Part shown: one piece after another, positions 1 through 9,136 of the stretch
Position numbering within the stretch: position 1 is the first letter of the stretch
Layout: the number at the start of each line of letters is the position of its first letter
Program-made: the position numbers and the translations under genes
The notes under the pieces: generated by a model
Database searches by the model: none
What the model was told of the DNA's origin: nothing
The model's input: only the letters and a program-made list of their open reading frames with translations
NCBI RefSeq assembly: GCF_000271485.2
Contig: NZ_AKVN02000001.1
Span: forward strand, 4,656,501 to 4,720,500
Reading direction: 5' to 3'
Length of the DNA: 64,000 nucleotides
Origin: Pelosinus fermentans DSM 17108
Lineage (GTDB): Bacteria > Bacillota > Negativicutes > DSM-13327

Positions 1-413
1 ATCTCAAAAGCTTTATAACTGCTTCGTATATTAAAATTACCTTTACGAAGCTCTCTATCGCTATGCACCATATCCTTTGCCGCAGCAAACATAAAGGCAA
101 AAGCATGTTCGGCTACCGAACGAGTATTAGCGCCAGGAGCAATGACTACAGGAATACCAAATTCCGTTGCAGCTTCTACATCCACATCGTCAACACCAAC
201 ACCAGGACGTCCGATAACTTTTAATTTTTTTGCAGCCAGCATTGTTTCCCTGTCAATGGAGCCAATACGTATGATAAGACCTTCCGCATCAAGCAATTCA
301 GGCAGCATGGCCTTTGGATCACCATTGTTTGTTATGGCAACCTTTACGTTTGCTTTTTCTAAAACAGCCATTCCATCATCGTGTAATCTATGGGATATAA
401 CAACTTTTTTCAT
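1..413 (-). CDS. 2-hydroxyacid dehydrogenase (SerA-like), 3' part outside window
   Basis: Translating the minus strand from ATG at 413 gives 137 residues that run off the window edge. The visible part is the N-terminal substrate-binding domain of the D-isomer-specific 2-hydroxyacid dehydrogenase family, with the typical stretch VIGRPGVGVDDVDVEAA and then NTRSVAEHAFAFMF. The NAD-binding Rossmann domain is not visible. An AAGGAG ribosome site precedes the ATG. It is the last visible gene of the acid-sugar operon, 128 bp after the DapA-like gene; that gap holds a 10-bp inverted repeat (447-456/491-500). It probably oxidises or reduces a hydroxy/keto acid intermediate; the substrate is unknown. 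Confidence 0.85.
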   Translation of the reverse strand, partial: MKKVVISHRLHDDGMAVLEKANVKVAITNNGDPKAMLPELLDAEGLIIRIGSIDRETMLAAKKLKVIGRPGVGVDDVDVEAATEFGIPVVIAPGANTRSVAEHAFAFMFAAAKDMVHSDRELRKGNFNIRSSYKAFE

Positions 414-541
414 TTTTAGCACTCCTTGTTAGAAATTCAAGAGGTAAACATAGAGTCAATATTGTATCCTATCATCTGGACAGCCCATTCACTCTATGTT
501 GTCACTCTTATATTTAAAAACTGCAGATCAGCTTTTGCCTA

Positions 542-1417
542 CTATTTGTACAATTCAAAAACTTTCAGTAATGCTGCGTCAATTTCAGGTTTATTGCAAT
601 TTGAAGGTTCCCGGCCTGGACCAACTGGGTAACCCAGTAAGTTGACTGCACGTTTAACAACAGAATTTGGATTGCCCATTTGCATCACATTACGAAATGG
701 TCTGATTTTCTTTTGTGCTTCATTTGCCTCTGCAATTTTACCTTGTGACCATAATTGATAGATGCTCACCATTAATTCAGGAAATACATTCGAACAACCG
801 GAAATCGCCCCTGTACCGCCCGCCAATAATGTCCATAGAATCAAAGAATCACTGCCAGCTAATACACTTAAGCGCGGGTCGGTATTTTCAATGTATTTTA
901 ACGTATTGTCAAAATTACCACTGCTGTCTTTGATACCAATAATGTTTTCGTATTTTGCCAATTTTTTTACAGTGGTGTAATCGATATTATTGCCTGTTCT
1001 TGCCGGAATGTTATAAAGCAGGATTGGCAGATCAACAGCTTCCGCTACACTGCTGAAATGACGATATAAGTCATCTTGGGAAATACCGGCAAAGTATGGA
1101 GAAATAATCGATAATACATCAGCCCCTAACTCTTTAGCAATTTTTGAGAGCTCAATTGTTTCCTGTGTTGTAATACAACCAGTACCCACATATACAGGTA
1201 CCCGGCCTTTTACTTCATCAACCGTAACCTTAATGATTTCGATTTTTTCTTCTTTTGAGAATGCATAAAATTCGCCATTTGTCCCTAGAGCAAAGATACC
1301 GCTAATTCCTGCGTCAATTAAGCGATTAATTTGGCTGCGCAGTTCCTTTTCATTGAACTTTTCCTCTGCTGTTAACGGAGTCAAAATAGGAGTAATAATA
1401 CCTTGTGGCTTAAACAT
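542..1417 (-). CDS. DapA-family (dihydrodipicolinate synthase/NAL-like) aldolase or dehydratase
   Basis: A 291-residue TIM-barrel protein of the DapA/N-acetylneuraminate lyase family. Visible signatures are GTNGEF near residue 45, the catalytic tyrosine in LLYNIPARTG and the Schiff-base lysine in GIKDSSG. An upstream ATG at 1426 touches the AAAGG ribosome site, so ATG 1417 is preferred. The gene lies between pdxA2-like and 2-hydroxyacid dehydrogenase genes in a carbohydrate-acid operon, so a role in splitting or dehydrating a keto acid is more likely than lysine biosynthesis. A paralogue lies at 46133-47011. Family certain; substrate inferred only. Confidence 0.87.
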   Translation of the reverse strand: MFKPQGIITPILTPLTAEEKFNEKELRSQINRLIDAGISGIFALGTNGEFYAFSKEEKIEIIKVTVDEVKGRVPVYVGTGCITTQETIELSKIAKELGADVLSIISPYFAGISQDDLYRHFSSVAEAVDLPILLYNIPARTGNNIDYTTVKKLAKYENIIGIKDSSGNFDNTLKYIENTDPRLSVLAGSDSLILWTLLAGGTGAISGCSNVFPELMVSIYQLWSQGKIAEANEAQKKIRPFRNVMQMGNPNSVVKRAVNLLGYPVGPGREPSNCNKPEIDAALLKVFELYK

Positions 1418-1462
1418 AATAATCATCCTTTCAGTTTGAATTTTTATAGTATTTGATCTATT

Positions 1463-2464
1463 TTAAAGATGGGCAAATTTTACTTTTGCCATCTTAGCAC
1501 CCAGTAATAATGACTCAGTCATACTTTTTCCATCTGCAATCCCTTTGCCTGCAATATCAAATGCAGTACCATGGTCAACAGAGGTTCTGATGAATGGCAA
1601 CCCGACCGTAACATTCACTCCTGTTTCAAAACCCAGCACTTTAATGGGAATATGCCCTTGATCGTGATACATAACTACAACAATATCAAATCGCTCCCTA
1701 ATTGCCGCCTGATAAAATACAGTGTCTGGCGGTACCGGTCCGGTAACATCCATTCCCATTTCTTTTGCCGCATCAACAGCTGGTGCAATTTCCAGTTCAT
1801 CTTCTGTACCAAACAAGCCATGTTCACCAGAATGAGGGTTTAGTCCGGCTACAGCAATCCGCGGCTTTTCAATGCCCATCATTTTCAATGTATCATCTGC
1901 TAACCGAATGACACGCAGCACACGATCCTTTTTGACAAGATCACAAGCTTTTCTAAGGGGTACATGAGTTGTCACATGTATGACTTTAAGCGCGCCGCCA
2001 ACCAGCATCATGGAATAATCTTTTTGTCCGGATAAAGCCCCCAGTATTTCTGTATGCCCGGGATAATGACAGCCGCCAAGATTTAAAGCCTCTTTATTTA
2101 AAGGAGCAGTAACGATTGCATGGATTTGGGCTTTCAGTGCATAGACAACCGCTTTTTCAATATATTCATAGGCTGCTTTACCAGCTCTTCCATCAACTTG
2201 TGCAAAAGGCAGATCCAAGGGTAAATTATCTAAATCAACAACGTCAATTATTCCGTAAGTTCTGCCAGCTAGTGCTACATCTTGGACAGACTGACATGTT
2301 ACATCAGCACCGACAATCCCGATGGCACGTTCCATTATTTTTTTATCGCCAAAAACTACGGGTCTTGCAATCTCATATATTTCTTTTGCAGCCAATGCTT
2401 TGACAATAATCTCCGGACCAATTCCCGCTGCATCACCCATGGTAATTCCTAATATCGGTTTCAT
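1463..2464 (-). CDS. pdxA2: PdxA2-like 4-phospho-D-threonate/erythronate 3-dehydrogenase
   Basis: A 333-residue PdxA-family protein. It starts with GDAAGIGPEI, has TAPLNKEAL, and shows the three metal-binding histidine contexts YPGHTE, THVPL and MYHDQGHIP, plus RTSVDHGTAFDIAGKG near the C-terminus. True PdxA makes pyridoxal phosphate. PdxA2 paralogues beside DUF1537 kinases are known to oxidise and decarboxylate 4-phospho-D-threonate or -erythronate to dihydroxyacetone phosphate. The gene begins 37 bp after the kinase stop codon, which favours the catabolic role. Classical pdxA cannot be excluded from sequence alone. Confidence 0.88.
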   Translation of the reverse strand: MKPILGITMGDAAGIGPEIIVKALAAKEIYEIARPVVFGDKKIMERAIGIVGADVTCQSVQDVALAGRTYGIIDVVDLDNLPLDLPFAQVDGRAGKAAYEYIEKAVVYALKAQIHAIVTAPLNKEALNLGGCHYPGHTEILGALSGQKDYSMMLVGGALKVIHVTTHVPLRKACDLVKKDRVLRVIRLADDTLKMMGIEKPRIAVAGLNPHSGEHGLFGTEDELEIAPAVDAAKEMGMDVTGPVPPDTVFYQAAIRERFDIVVVMYHDQGHIPIKVLGFETGVNVTVGLPFIRTSVDHGTAFDIAGKGIADGKSMTESLLLGAKMAKVKFAHL

Positions 2465-2501
2465 CTGTTATTCCTCCTATCTTGTATATTTACCTAAGAA
2501 C

Positions 2502-3803
2502 TCAGCTCGTTTTCAAATCCATCACTTTTCGCATTGCCTGTATGGATAGAACAAATGCATCGTCCAGGCCAAAGGCCCCCGCTTTTGTAACCACCTGTAA
2601 TCCATTGCAACAACCGCCGACCAATCGCCCCAGAGGAATACCAACAGCAACTTCCTCCAGTATTTCAATAGCCTCAGCCCCCAAGGAACGGCAAACATGG
2701 ATGGCTGTATCACCGCCAGTAAGAACCATCCCAGCCAATTGATAATCGGTTAACTGTATGGCAATATCACCTAAAGCAACCGCCGTTTGTTCACTCACTT
2801 CAGTGCTGCTAAGTCCACAATTTTTTCCCGCTGCTACCGCGGCAAAAACATCACCGTCATCAACTGCGCTGGCAATTACGATGTCTTTACCCTGACCCAA
2901 TTGTTTTTTCGCTTGTATTGTGCATTGCCTTATTTCTAGTTCTTTATTCTGGATAAGATTGGCTACATTCATTTTTACTAGTTCAATATTCGGTAAATTC
3001 AGTGCTGTACTAATCTGCGCTTGAGTGACCTTACTCACACTGCCGGCAATCACCAGCACAGGTCCTTTTGCTGCAATCCCTATATTTTTTTGTTCAGCGG
3101 ACCATTGATAAAAATCTGATAATTGTTCTGCCAAGCCTGCCGAACCTACCCATAAAACCTTATGATAATCTTCCGCTGCTTTGACAATACGCTCTAAATG
3201 TTCATCCAATACTGCATCAAAAACGATCCATTTCTCACCACATTCCAGACATTGCTTAATGGCTTGCTTTACTGCGTCTAATCCCTTCATGACCACATGG
3301 AGTGAAATTAAGCCAATCTTACTTTCCGTTTGTTTATGTAATAATTCCACAATCCGCGATTCATCTACCGGACTCTTCGGCGCATGAGCAATTTCAGTTA
3401 ATTCGATTGGAATCTGGTCTAACAAATGATATCCGCCTACAGTTATACGTTTATTACTGGGGAACGCGGGGGCAATCACAACGATCTCTGGTTGAAAGAC
3501 TGCTGCCGTCGCTTCTATTTCAGCACCCAGATTTCCCCTCAGGGTGGAATCAACTTTTTTGTAGATGTTTTTTACACCGCTATCCTGCAAAACTTCGCAA
3601 ACTGATCTCACCCGGTCATAAGCCGCCGCTGGTGCAATATCTCTGCTATCAGTATCTATAACAATCACATCAGCAGTTTCTTTCAGTATTTTTTCCTGAT
3701 CAAAATCAATTCTTACACAACTGCTTATATTACGTTTAGAAAATTGTACTGCTGTATCATTTGCACCTGTTATGTCATCTGCAATAACCGCTAGTTTTAT
3801 CAT
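2502..3803 (-). CDS. Four-carbon acid sugar kinase (DUF1537; DtnK/OtnK type)
   Basis: A 433-residue kinase of the DUF1537 family, which phosphorylates D-threonate, D-erythronate and related C4 acids. The N-terminal domain opens with IADDITGANDTAVQF and contains KKVDSTLRGNLG. The C-terminal nucleotide-binding domain has VLTGGDTA. An open frame extends 61 codons upstream, but ATG 3803 follows AGAAGGTG at good spacing and gives the family's normal N-terminus; the upstream part lies over the promoter and activator site. It is the first gene of the operon driven by the sigma-54 promoter at 3844-3860. Confidence 0.9.
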   Translation of the reverse strand: MIKLAVIADDITGANDTAVQFSKRNISSCVRIDFDQEKILKETADVIVIDTDSRDIAPAAAYDRVRSVCEVLQDSGVKNIYKKVDSTLRGNLGAEIEATAAVFQPEIVVIAPAFPSNKRITVGGYHLLDQIPIELTEIAHAPKSPVDESRIVELLHKQTESKIGLISLHVVMKGLDAVKQAIKQCLECGEKWIVFDAVLDEHLERIVKAAEDYHKVLWVGSAGLAEQLSDFYQWSAEQKNIGIAAKGPVLVIAGSVSKVTQAQISTALNLPNIELVKMNVANLIQNKELEIRQCTIQAKKQLGQGKDIVIASAVDDGDVFAAVAAGKNCGLSSTEVSEQTAVALGDIAIQLTDYQLAGMVLTGGDTAIHVCRSLGAEAIEILEEVAVGIPLGRLVGGCCNGLQVVTKAGAFGLDDAFVLSIQAMRKVMDLKTS

Positions 3804-3843
3804 CTCTATCACCTTCTCTCTACTGCACCTCACTGCTATGTAT

Positions 3844-3860
3844 TGCAAACTTCGTGCCAA
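3844..3860 (-). promoter_or_regulatory. Sigma-54 (-24/-12) promoter of the acid-sugar operon
   Basis: The minus strand reads TTGGCACGAAGTTTGCA, matching the sigma-54 consensus (TGGCAC, five bases, TTGCA) at every key position. It lies 41 bp before the kinase start and just downstream of the gene for a sigma-54 activator. Confidence 0.88.
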
Positions 3861-3906
3861 CATGATTTTCCTTGATAATACTGGATTTATTTCTGCAACA
3901 TAAAAA

Positions 3907-3930
3907 ATACGTTGCATTTTTGCAACGTAT
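3907..3930 (-). promoter_or_regulatory. Perfect palindrome: activator site and/or terminator
   Basis: Two perfect 10-base arms (ATACGTTGCA and its complement) flank four bases. The site is 47 bp upstream of the -24 element and 20 bp after the regulator stop codon. The position suits an upstream activating sequence for the neighbouring activator. On the minus strand the palindrome is followed by a run of T, so it could also end the regulator transcript. Both roles are possible. Confidence 0.6.
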
Positions 3931-3949
3931 TTAGTGCAATATGCACGCA

Positions 3950-5854
3950 TTATCTTTTTGCTGCTTTGGCATTTAATTTTCGCCATAAGGTAGTTCGATG
4001 AATCCCAAGCCTGGCTGCTGCCCGGTTATAATTATATTCCTCTTCCCTCAGCACACGCAGTAAGATCTCATGTTCCACTAAAGCCAAACTATCTTTCATC
4101 TCGCCTTTTTCGCGGCTTCCTTCTCCTACTGATTCACCTTCTTCATCATAGGCTTCAATCATATCCTGTTTGCTAATAATTGGTCCGCTGCTTAAGAGCA
4201 TAGCTCGCTCTATCGTATTTGCCAGTTGTCTAATATTTCCCGGCCAGCTGCGCTGTTTCAAATATTCCCTGGCTTCTAAATGAATCCCCGTAACCTTCCC
4301 ATTGATATGTTTCATTTTTTTGATCATTTCTTTTGCGAGCAGCGGGATATCTTCTATTCTTTCATGCAGCGTCGGCATATGAATACGCAGTATATTAAGC
4401 CGGTAATAAAGATCTTGCCGAAAATTCTTTTCTTCAATTAATTTTGCTAAATTTTGATTAGTTGCAGCAACAATACGCACATCTACCGGAATAACGGTAT
4501 CGCCCCCTAAATGCATGACTGCTTTTTCCTGTAATACACGCAGTAATCTTGATTGGAGGGTTAAAGGCATTTCACCAATTTCATCTAAGAAAAGGGTTCC
4601 GCCATGAGCCAGTTCAAATAATCCTTGCCGGCCACCTTTTTTCGCTCCGGTAAAGGCACCTTCCGCATAACCAAACAATTCGCTTTCCAGTAAATTTTCT
4701 GGCAATGCTGCACAATTTACAGCCACAAAAGGACCATCAGCCCGGGTACTCACATTGTGGATACTTTGCACCAGCATTTCCTTACCTGTACCAGACTCTC
4801 CGGTAATTAAAATGGTTGATTGCGTCAATGCATATTTCGTGGCCTTGCGTTTTAATGCATTACAAACTGGTGATGATCCAACAATATCAGCCATTTTTAT
4901 TCGGGCGACCAGGCCTTTGGCATGTAGTTTTTTACGGACATTCTGTTCTAATTGCTGCAATTGTGATACATTTTGGAAATTATAAATGCTGCCAATGATT
5001 TCACCTTTCACCTTGATTTGATTATATTTAATCGTCAATGTCTTATCACCAATGCGTTGTACATCAGCAATTTTCTCACTGGAATCATCGTTTCCAGCCA
5101 GCGAAAGTTGGGGAATGACGGTTTGCAGCTGATTACCGATGGCTTCCAAATGGGATACCTGGAAAATTTTTTCTGCCATAGGGTTAAAAATCGTAATTCG
5201 CTCATTGGTATCCGTTGCAATAATACCTTCTGCTGACGTATCAATCACAGTACCTAATAACTCTGCTTTTTCTTGTTCTTCACGCCGGATATGTGCGATT
5301 AATGCAGCTTCATTAATGGCTTTATAAATCGCTTCTTTGCCAGACTGAATCAATGCTCCCTGTACACCAATACGTGCCGCTAATTTCGTTGATATTGCAT
5401 CACCAACGATGAGCTCTACGCCGTTTTCTACTGCAGCAGCAATTTTTTCCTGAGCCTCATTTTCATTTTTCAAAGCAATTTCCACAAAAGTAATACCCAG
5501 CAGCGTTGCTAAATCCTCACAGCCATAAATCACATTTTCAAACCCTGCGATACCGATTTTTTCAGGATACTCAGTACTTTGCCTTAATGCACGCAGCACA
5601 TCCATTACAGTAACCTGGATATGCACAGTAGGTATATTTACATTTTTTTTAATCAAGCTAGCCGTACCGCCACGGCTGACAATCACTTCAACACCGTCTT
5701 CCACTGCCTGCTTAACGATTGCAATGCATTCTTGCAGATCTCCTTTGACAACTTTAATGAGATGGGACGAATCAGCAAACCGCTCGGCTACCACTTCCTC
5801 CGCCAACTTTGCTAAACCCGCAAATGGTGCTACAAATAAAATCCTTGCCTCCAC
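3950..5854 (-). CDS. Sigma-54-dependent activator with PrpR N-terminal sensor, PAS and AAA+ domains
   Basis: A 634-residue enhancer-binding protein. The first ~190 residues form a PrpR_N-type ligand-binding domain; a PAS domain covers about 200-310. The AAA+ module (about 325-560) has Walker A GESGTGKE, the sigma-54 contact loop GAFTGA and Walker [14 protein letters not shown] Fis-type helix-turn-helix closes the protein ([18 protein letters not shown]). The start is GTG 5854 behind GAGGT. It most likely senses an acid-sugar intermediate and activates the adjacent operon. Its first ~240 codons are duplicated at 23237-23953. Confidence 0.93.
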   Translation of the reverse strand: MEARILFVAPFAGLAKLAEEVVAERFADSSHLIKVVKGDLQECIAIVKQAVEDGVEVIVSRGGTASLIKKNVNIPTVHIQVTVMDVLRALRQSTEYPEKIGIAGFENVIYGCEDLATLLGITFVEIALKNENEAQEKIAAAVENGVELIVGDAISTKLAARIGVQGALIQSGKEAIYKAINEAALIAHIRREEQEKAELLGTVIDTSAEGIIATDTNERITIFNPMAEKIFQVSHLEAIGNQLQTVIPQLSLAGNDDSSEKIADVQRIGDKTLTIKYNQIKVKGEIIGSIYNFQNVSQLQQLEQNVRKKLHAKGLVARIKMADIVGSSPVCNALKRKATKYALTQSTILITGESGTGKEMLVQSIHNVSTRADGPFVAVNCAALPENLLESELFGYAEGAFTGAKKGGRQGLFELAHGGTLFLDEIGEMPLTLQSRLLRVLQEKAVMHLGGDTVIPVDVRIVAATNQNLAKLIEEKNFRQDLYYRLNILRIHMPTLHERIEDIPLLAKEMIKKMKHINGKVTGIHLEAREYLKQRSWPGNIRQLANTIERAMLLSSGPIISKQDMIEAYDEEGESVGEGSREKGEMKDSLALVEHEILLRVLREEEYNYNRAAARLGIHRTTLWRKLNAKAAKR

Positions 5855-6594
5855 AATTGACTACCTCACTTTTAACTCCAGTAATTAACCATCAATCAAA
5901 ATTTTTTCAACAAACAGCGCGCAGAATTTTCTATTACCCTTATACTAACCTGAAACTTGCCATCAAGTCAAAATAAGTAATACTTGAAATAGGAAGAATA
6001 GCAATCTATAATTTTTATTTATGTTTTTACCGCAACAAACAGAATCAATCCCAACAGGTCACCCCCCCCATTTCGAAGGTATATCTACGCACCATTAAGA
6101 AGGAGCTGGTACTATGATTTATACTTGCACAATTGATACTGCATTAGGCGCGATGACAGCATCTGCTGAAAATGGAGCGCTAACCGGTTTATGGTTTATT
6201 GGACAAAAGTACTATCCATCCAAGACAGGTACATGGGCTGAGGAGTTCAACTATGCTGTTTTCGAGACACTGCGGCTTTGGCTAGAGGAGTATTTTTCAG
6301 GTAATCATCCTATGCTCAACCTTAAGATTGAACCTCAAGGAACTCCTTTTCAAAAAGTGGTTTGGGAGATCCTTTTAAAAATCCCCTTCGGCCAAGTTAC
6401 TACTTACGGTGAAATTGCAAAGAAGCTTGCCATTATGCAGGGACTATCTTCTATGTCTGCACAAGCTGTAGGGGACGCTGTTGGGCATAATCCTATTTCC
6501 ATACTCATTCCATGCCATAGAGTCATCGGATCAAACAAAAGCCTGACCGGATATGCGGGAGGCATTGATAAAAAGAAAGCTTTACTTCAGCTTG
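5140..6594. repeat. Left copy of a 1.45 kb direct repeat flanking the island
   Basis: This stretch covers the 5' part of the sigma-54 regulator gene, the intergenic region and most of the methyltransferase gene. It recurs in the same orientation at about 23237-24689 with scattered substitutions and a 4-base length difference in the intergenic part. The left copy keeps the regulator whole but loses the true 3' end of the methyltransferase gene at about 6594. Boundaries are read by eye and accurate to roughly 10 bases. Confidence 0.9.
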
Positions 6595-6614
6595 AAACCC
6601 AGACGCTATTTTAG
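6114..6614 (+). CDS. ogt: O6-alkylguanine-DNA alkyltransferase, left copy, altered 3' end
   Basis: A 166-residue methylated-DNA--protein-cysteine methyltransferase, a suicide DNA-repair enzyme. The acceptor cysteine lies in IPCHRVIGS. A good ribosome site (AAGGAG) precedes ATG 6114. Compared with the copy at 24209 it carries substitutions at conserved places (GDAVGHN for GGAVGHN, IPFGQ for IPSGQ, SNKSL for SNGSL), and its last residues are replaced by an unrelated TQTLF tail where the repeat ends. It is probably a decaying duplicate; whether it is still active is unknown. Confidence 0.85.
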   Translation: MIYTCTIDTALGAMTASAENGALTGLWFIGQKYYPSKTGTWAEEFNYAVFETLRLWLEEYFSGNHPMLNLKIEPQGTPFQKVVWEILLKIPFGQVTTYGEIAKKLAIMQGLSSMSAQAVGDAVGHNPISILIPCHRVIGSNKSLTGYAGGIDKKKALLQLETQTLF

Positions 6615-6791
6615 AACATCTTCATACTTTAGAATTTGACCTCATGTTACGATTAAAAAAATAGGATCGTATATAAGCATCTTAATACTGTCTAATACTG
6701 ATCAGAGAATTAAAGGCTGTGAGATTAGATTCATTCTACCAGCCTTCGATTTATATAAACGAATATCACATACACAGCAAATGGCACTCAT

Positions 6792-7037
6792 TTACACAAT
6801 AAAAAAAGGGCGTATCGCAAAACGTTTATTAAAAAACTGTTTTGCAACGCGCCTCTTTTTTAGCAATAAAGAAGAAGTCCTTTGTTGATCGGAAGAAAAA
6901 TAGAAGTTGTATCGCTGCAGTGCTTCAAGGAATTGGGCACGATCTTCTTCGTCTTCCAAAATGGTCTGCCAGTTTATTCTTAGCATAATTATATGATAAA
7001 TTCCACTTTTACTTTTCTTTCTTGCTGTTCTTGGCAT
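6792..7037 (-). pseudogene. Truncated REP-associated (Y1/RAYT) transposase
   Basis: The first ~45 residues (MPRTARKKSKSGIYHIIMLR, then DEEDRAQFLEALQRY) match the N-terminus of REP-associated tyrosine transposases. The catalytic tyrosine domain is missing: after about residue 47 the frame runs through unrelated sequence into the palindrome at 6801-6861. Only a fragment is left, so it is not a working transposase. Confidence 0.72.
6801..6861 (-). repeat. Long imperfect palindrome (terminator or REP-like element)
   Basis: Two GC-containing arms (GGGCGTATCGCAAAACG and a diverged complement ending GCGCCTC) are flanked by A- and T-runs on either side. It directly follows a RAYT transposase fragment. 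Such transposases are known to act on REP palindromes, so this may be its cognate repeat; a bidirectional terminator is equally compatible. Confidence 0.5.
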
Positions 7038-7131
7038 TATTTCACCACCAGCTTTATCTTATTGCGTAGTTACATTGTTGTCAATAACCCCGTCCCTTGT
7101 AACTCTTTTCTCCTGCTTTTGCTTTATCATA

Positions 7132-8755
7132 TCATTTTCTGCAAGAAGGAAGCAAAAAAGAACGTCCGAAACCACTGATATATCCATGTTTTTTTAGCTT
7201 ATCTGCATAAATAGCGGAGCCAATCTGTGATATGTATGCTATAAAATTGGCTATTTGCTTCCAAAATACATGGTCACAAAAGGATAGTAGTGCTGCTATC
7301 CTTTTAAGATTTACGGCTAAGGCCGTTAATTTGGCTTGCATTGACATGCTTTTTAGACCGTACCCTCGGGCACGATCTAATCCGTGGAAACGCTTCATTT
7401 CCCCGTTTTTCCACTCATGACTGGCTCGTTTTTTGTACTTAAGCTTGAACTGAGTAGTCTTAGTAAATTGACTATATTCATAATATTGAGCATTATGTTC
7501 ACCGACGCCTAGTATTTTTTTCTTAACGTTTTTGCCAGCACATTCGAGTAGTTTGGGGCACTGAATACACTGTGATTTATCAAAATGATATTTATAAATA
7601 TTACTTCTATCTTTGTATTTTTGATACACTTTTTTATAGGTGTTATTACCCATCTCACAAAACCATTGATCACTGTCTTTATTGTAAGTAAATCTGCTTT
7701 CGTCTATTTTGTAGACGCAAGAATTTACTGGAATGATAGCTTCAACTGAGTCTGTTTGTAGGGTATCTAAAATTGGTTTTCGAAAATAAGCTTTATCTCC
7801 ATACACCTCTTGTATGGTCAATCCGCATGCTTTACTTCGCTGATAGAGTTCATCAAATTTGCTACCATCTACATAGGCACCGTTATCAACTGTTACTGCG
7901 GTAATAATCCTCGCTTCTGGGATCATTGCAAATTCTACTTTATATCCGTAAAAACTGTCTGTTTGAGATTTGTATCCCACACGAGCATCTTTATCTACAA
8001 GTGACCGGATTCCTTTTTGTGCGATAAATTTAGGATCTTGTAATACTTCCTTTGCTTCGTTAACAGCTTTTTGGCTGCTGGGCAGAATGGAGAGATCTAC
8101 ATGGTTTTCAGCTTTACTGATTATGGTTTCTAAATATGTCTTCATAATCTGCTTCGCTTCGTTGTGGTCCTCTATGAGCTTGTAGTTAGGAACTTCGCCA
8201 ATTAGCTCAGATGGGATTTCTCCGTTTTCTTCCTCAATAGCTTTTATGATTCTTCTGGCTAGATGCTTCATGATTCTTTCTGGTACCTTTTTTATTGTAT
8301 TGGCATTGGTGTGAGTGGCGTCCATGCTCAGTCCTGTCCCCTTAATAATACCTTTTTCTATACACTGGCGGACTACTTCCTGAATAATATCATCCACACT
8401 TGTTTCTTTTAATCTATGTCTCCTAAACTTGGTAAGTAGACTGGCTTCTGGCAAATCATCTTCGGGATTTAGTCCCAAAAACCACATATAGGCTAAGTTT
8501 AGCTTCTTCAATGACTTTAACATCTGATAAGTTATATAGATATTGCAAAATAAGTAACTTTGCTAGCATTTCCGGCTCTTTAGCAGGCCGCCCCAGGTGC
8601 TTACAGTATGAATCTTTCAGTAAATCGTTAATGAAACTAAAATCAACATTGGCTGCAATAGTCTTCAGAATATGGTCATTGGGAATTTTGTCATATAGCA
8701 CGCTATATATACTTAATTGGTGAGGCACATGTCTAAGCAAAGCAAATCCCTCCAT
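7132..8755 (-). pseudogene. IS1182-family transposase, split in two frames
   Basis: The N-terminal 99-residue frame (8755-8456) and the 463-residue frame ending at 7132 together give a normal-length IS1182-type DDE transposase, with SMDATHTNAN, DKDARVGYKSQ, VYGDKAYFRKP and a cysteine-rich CIQCPKLLECAG region. The frames join around 8500, where VIEEAK continues as LNLAYMWFLG after a one-base shift. No strong slippery heptamer was seen at that point, so a disabling indel is more likely than programmed frameshifting, but this is not certain. Confidence 0.8.
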
Positions 8756-8859
8756 TCCGGCAAATATCTACAGTTATATTTTACCATAATAGAGGGATGT
8801 TGGTTTATTTATTGACTTTTTCAGTGGTTTCAGAACGTCCCTTTGCTTCCTTCTTGCAG
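7139..8859 (-). mobile_element. IS1182-like insertion sequence, copy A, with terminal inverted repeats
   Basis: About 1.72 kb bounded by imperfect inverted repeats of about 40 bp: 7139-7178 begins CTGCAAGAAGGAAGCAAA and the complement of 8821-8859 begins with the same 18 bases; both arms end GAAACCACTGA. The transposase reads leftwards and its stop lies just past the left repeat. A clear target duplication was not recognised. The right end cuts the 3' end of the acyl carrier protein gene of the neighbouring operon. Confidence 0.85.
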
Positions 8860-9136
8860 TTTGAAGTGATGTGACCGATTGGCCTACATCGGAAAGATGA
8901 GGATACTCATCTTTCCTCCATCCCGCATCCAGATGTTTCGGTGAAAAGATATCCTGAAATTGTATTTGTCGGAGCACAAGGTCTTCCGCTTCATGGCGAT
9001 TTCAACCTTTTTGAGAGAGTCAAGGGCGCAATTCATCGAGGCCAATATCAAACAATTTGTCATCAAATGATCGATGAAATTGATCTTCAAATATTTTGTT
9101 GAGAACATACCGAATCTGTCTCTCGTCATATGACAT
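8860..9136 (-). pseudogene. Acyl carrier protein remnant, frameshifted and cut by an IS
   Basis: An ATG at 9136, eleven bases inside the hisG end and eight after GGAGG, opens a frame with MSYDERQIRYVLNKIFED, then SFDDKLFDIGLDEL. After a one-base shift near 9020 the next frame gives DSLKKVEIAMK, which looks like the phosphopantetheine-serine motif and helix 2 of an ACP. A second shift leads to EYPHLSDVGQSVTSLQ at the C-terminal end, where the IS1182-like element begins. An ACP next to a ketosynthase gene makes sense. The assignment rests on motif reading across three frames. Confidence 0.55.

Noticed and set aside
1463-2464. Vitamin B6 biosynthesis role for the PdxA-like protein
   Set aside because: Context with a DUF1537 kinase and sigma-54 control fits acid-sugar catabolism better, although the enzyme family alone cannot decide.
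3804-3986. N-terminal extension of the acid-sugar kinase by 61 codons
   Set aside because: It covers the sigma-54 promoter and activator palindrome, lacks a ribosome site and is not family-like.
7130-8865. Target-site duplication around IS1182 copy A
   Set aside because: The flanks share only a few T residues, too little to call a duplication.
8884-9129. Open frame of 81 codons overlapping the hisG end
   Set aside because: Only its middle (DSLKKVEIAMK) makes sense, as part of an ACP reading through three frames; the frame as a whole is not a gene.
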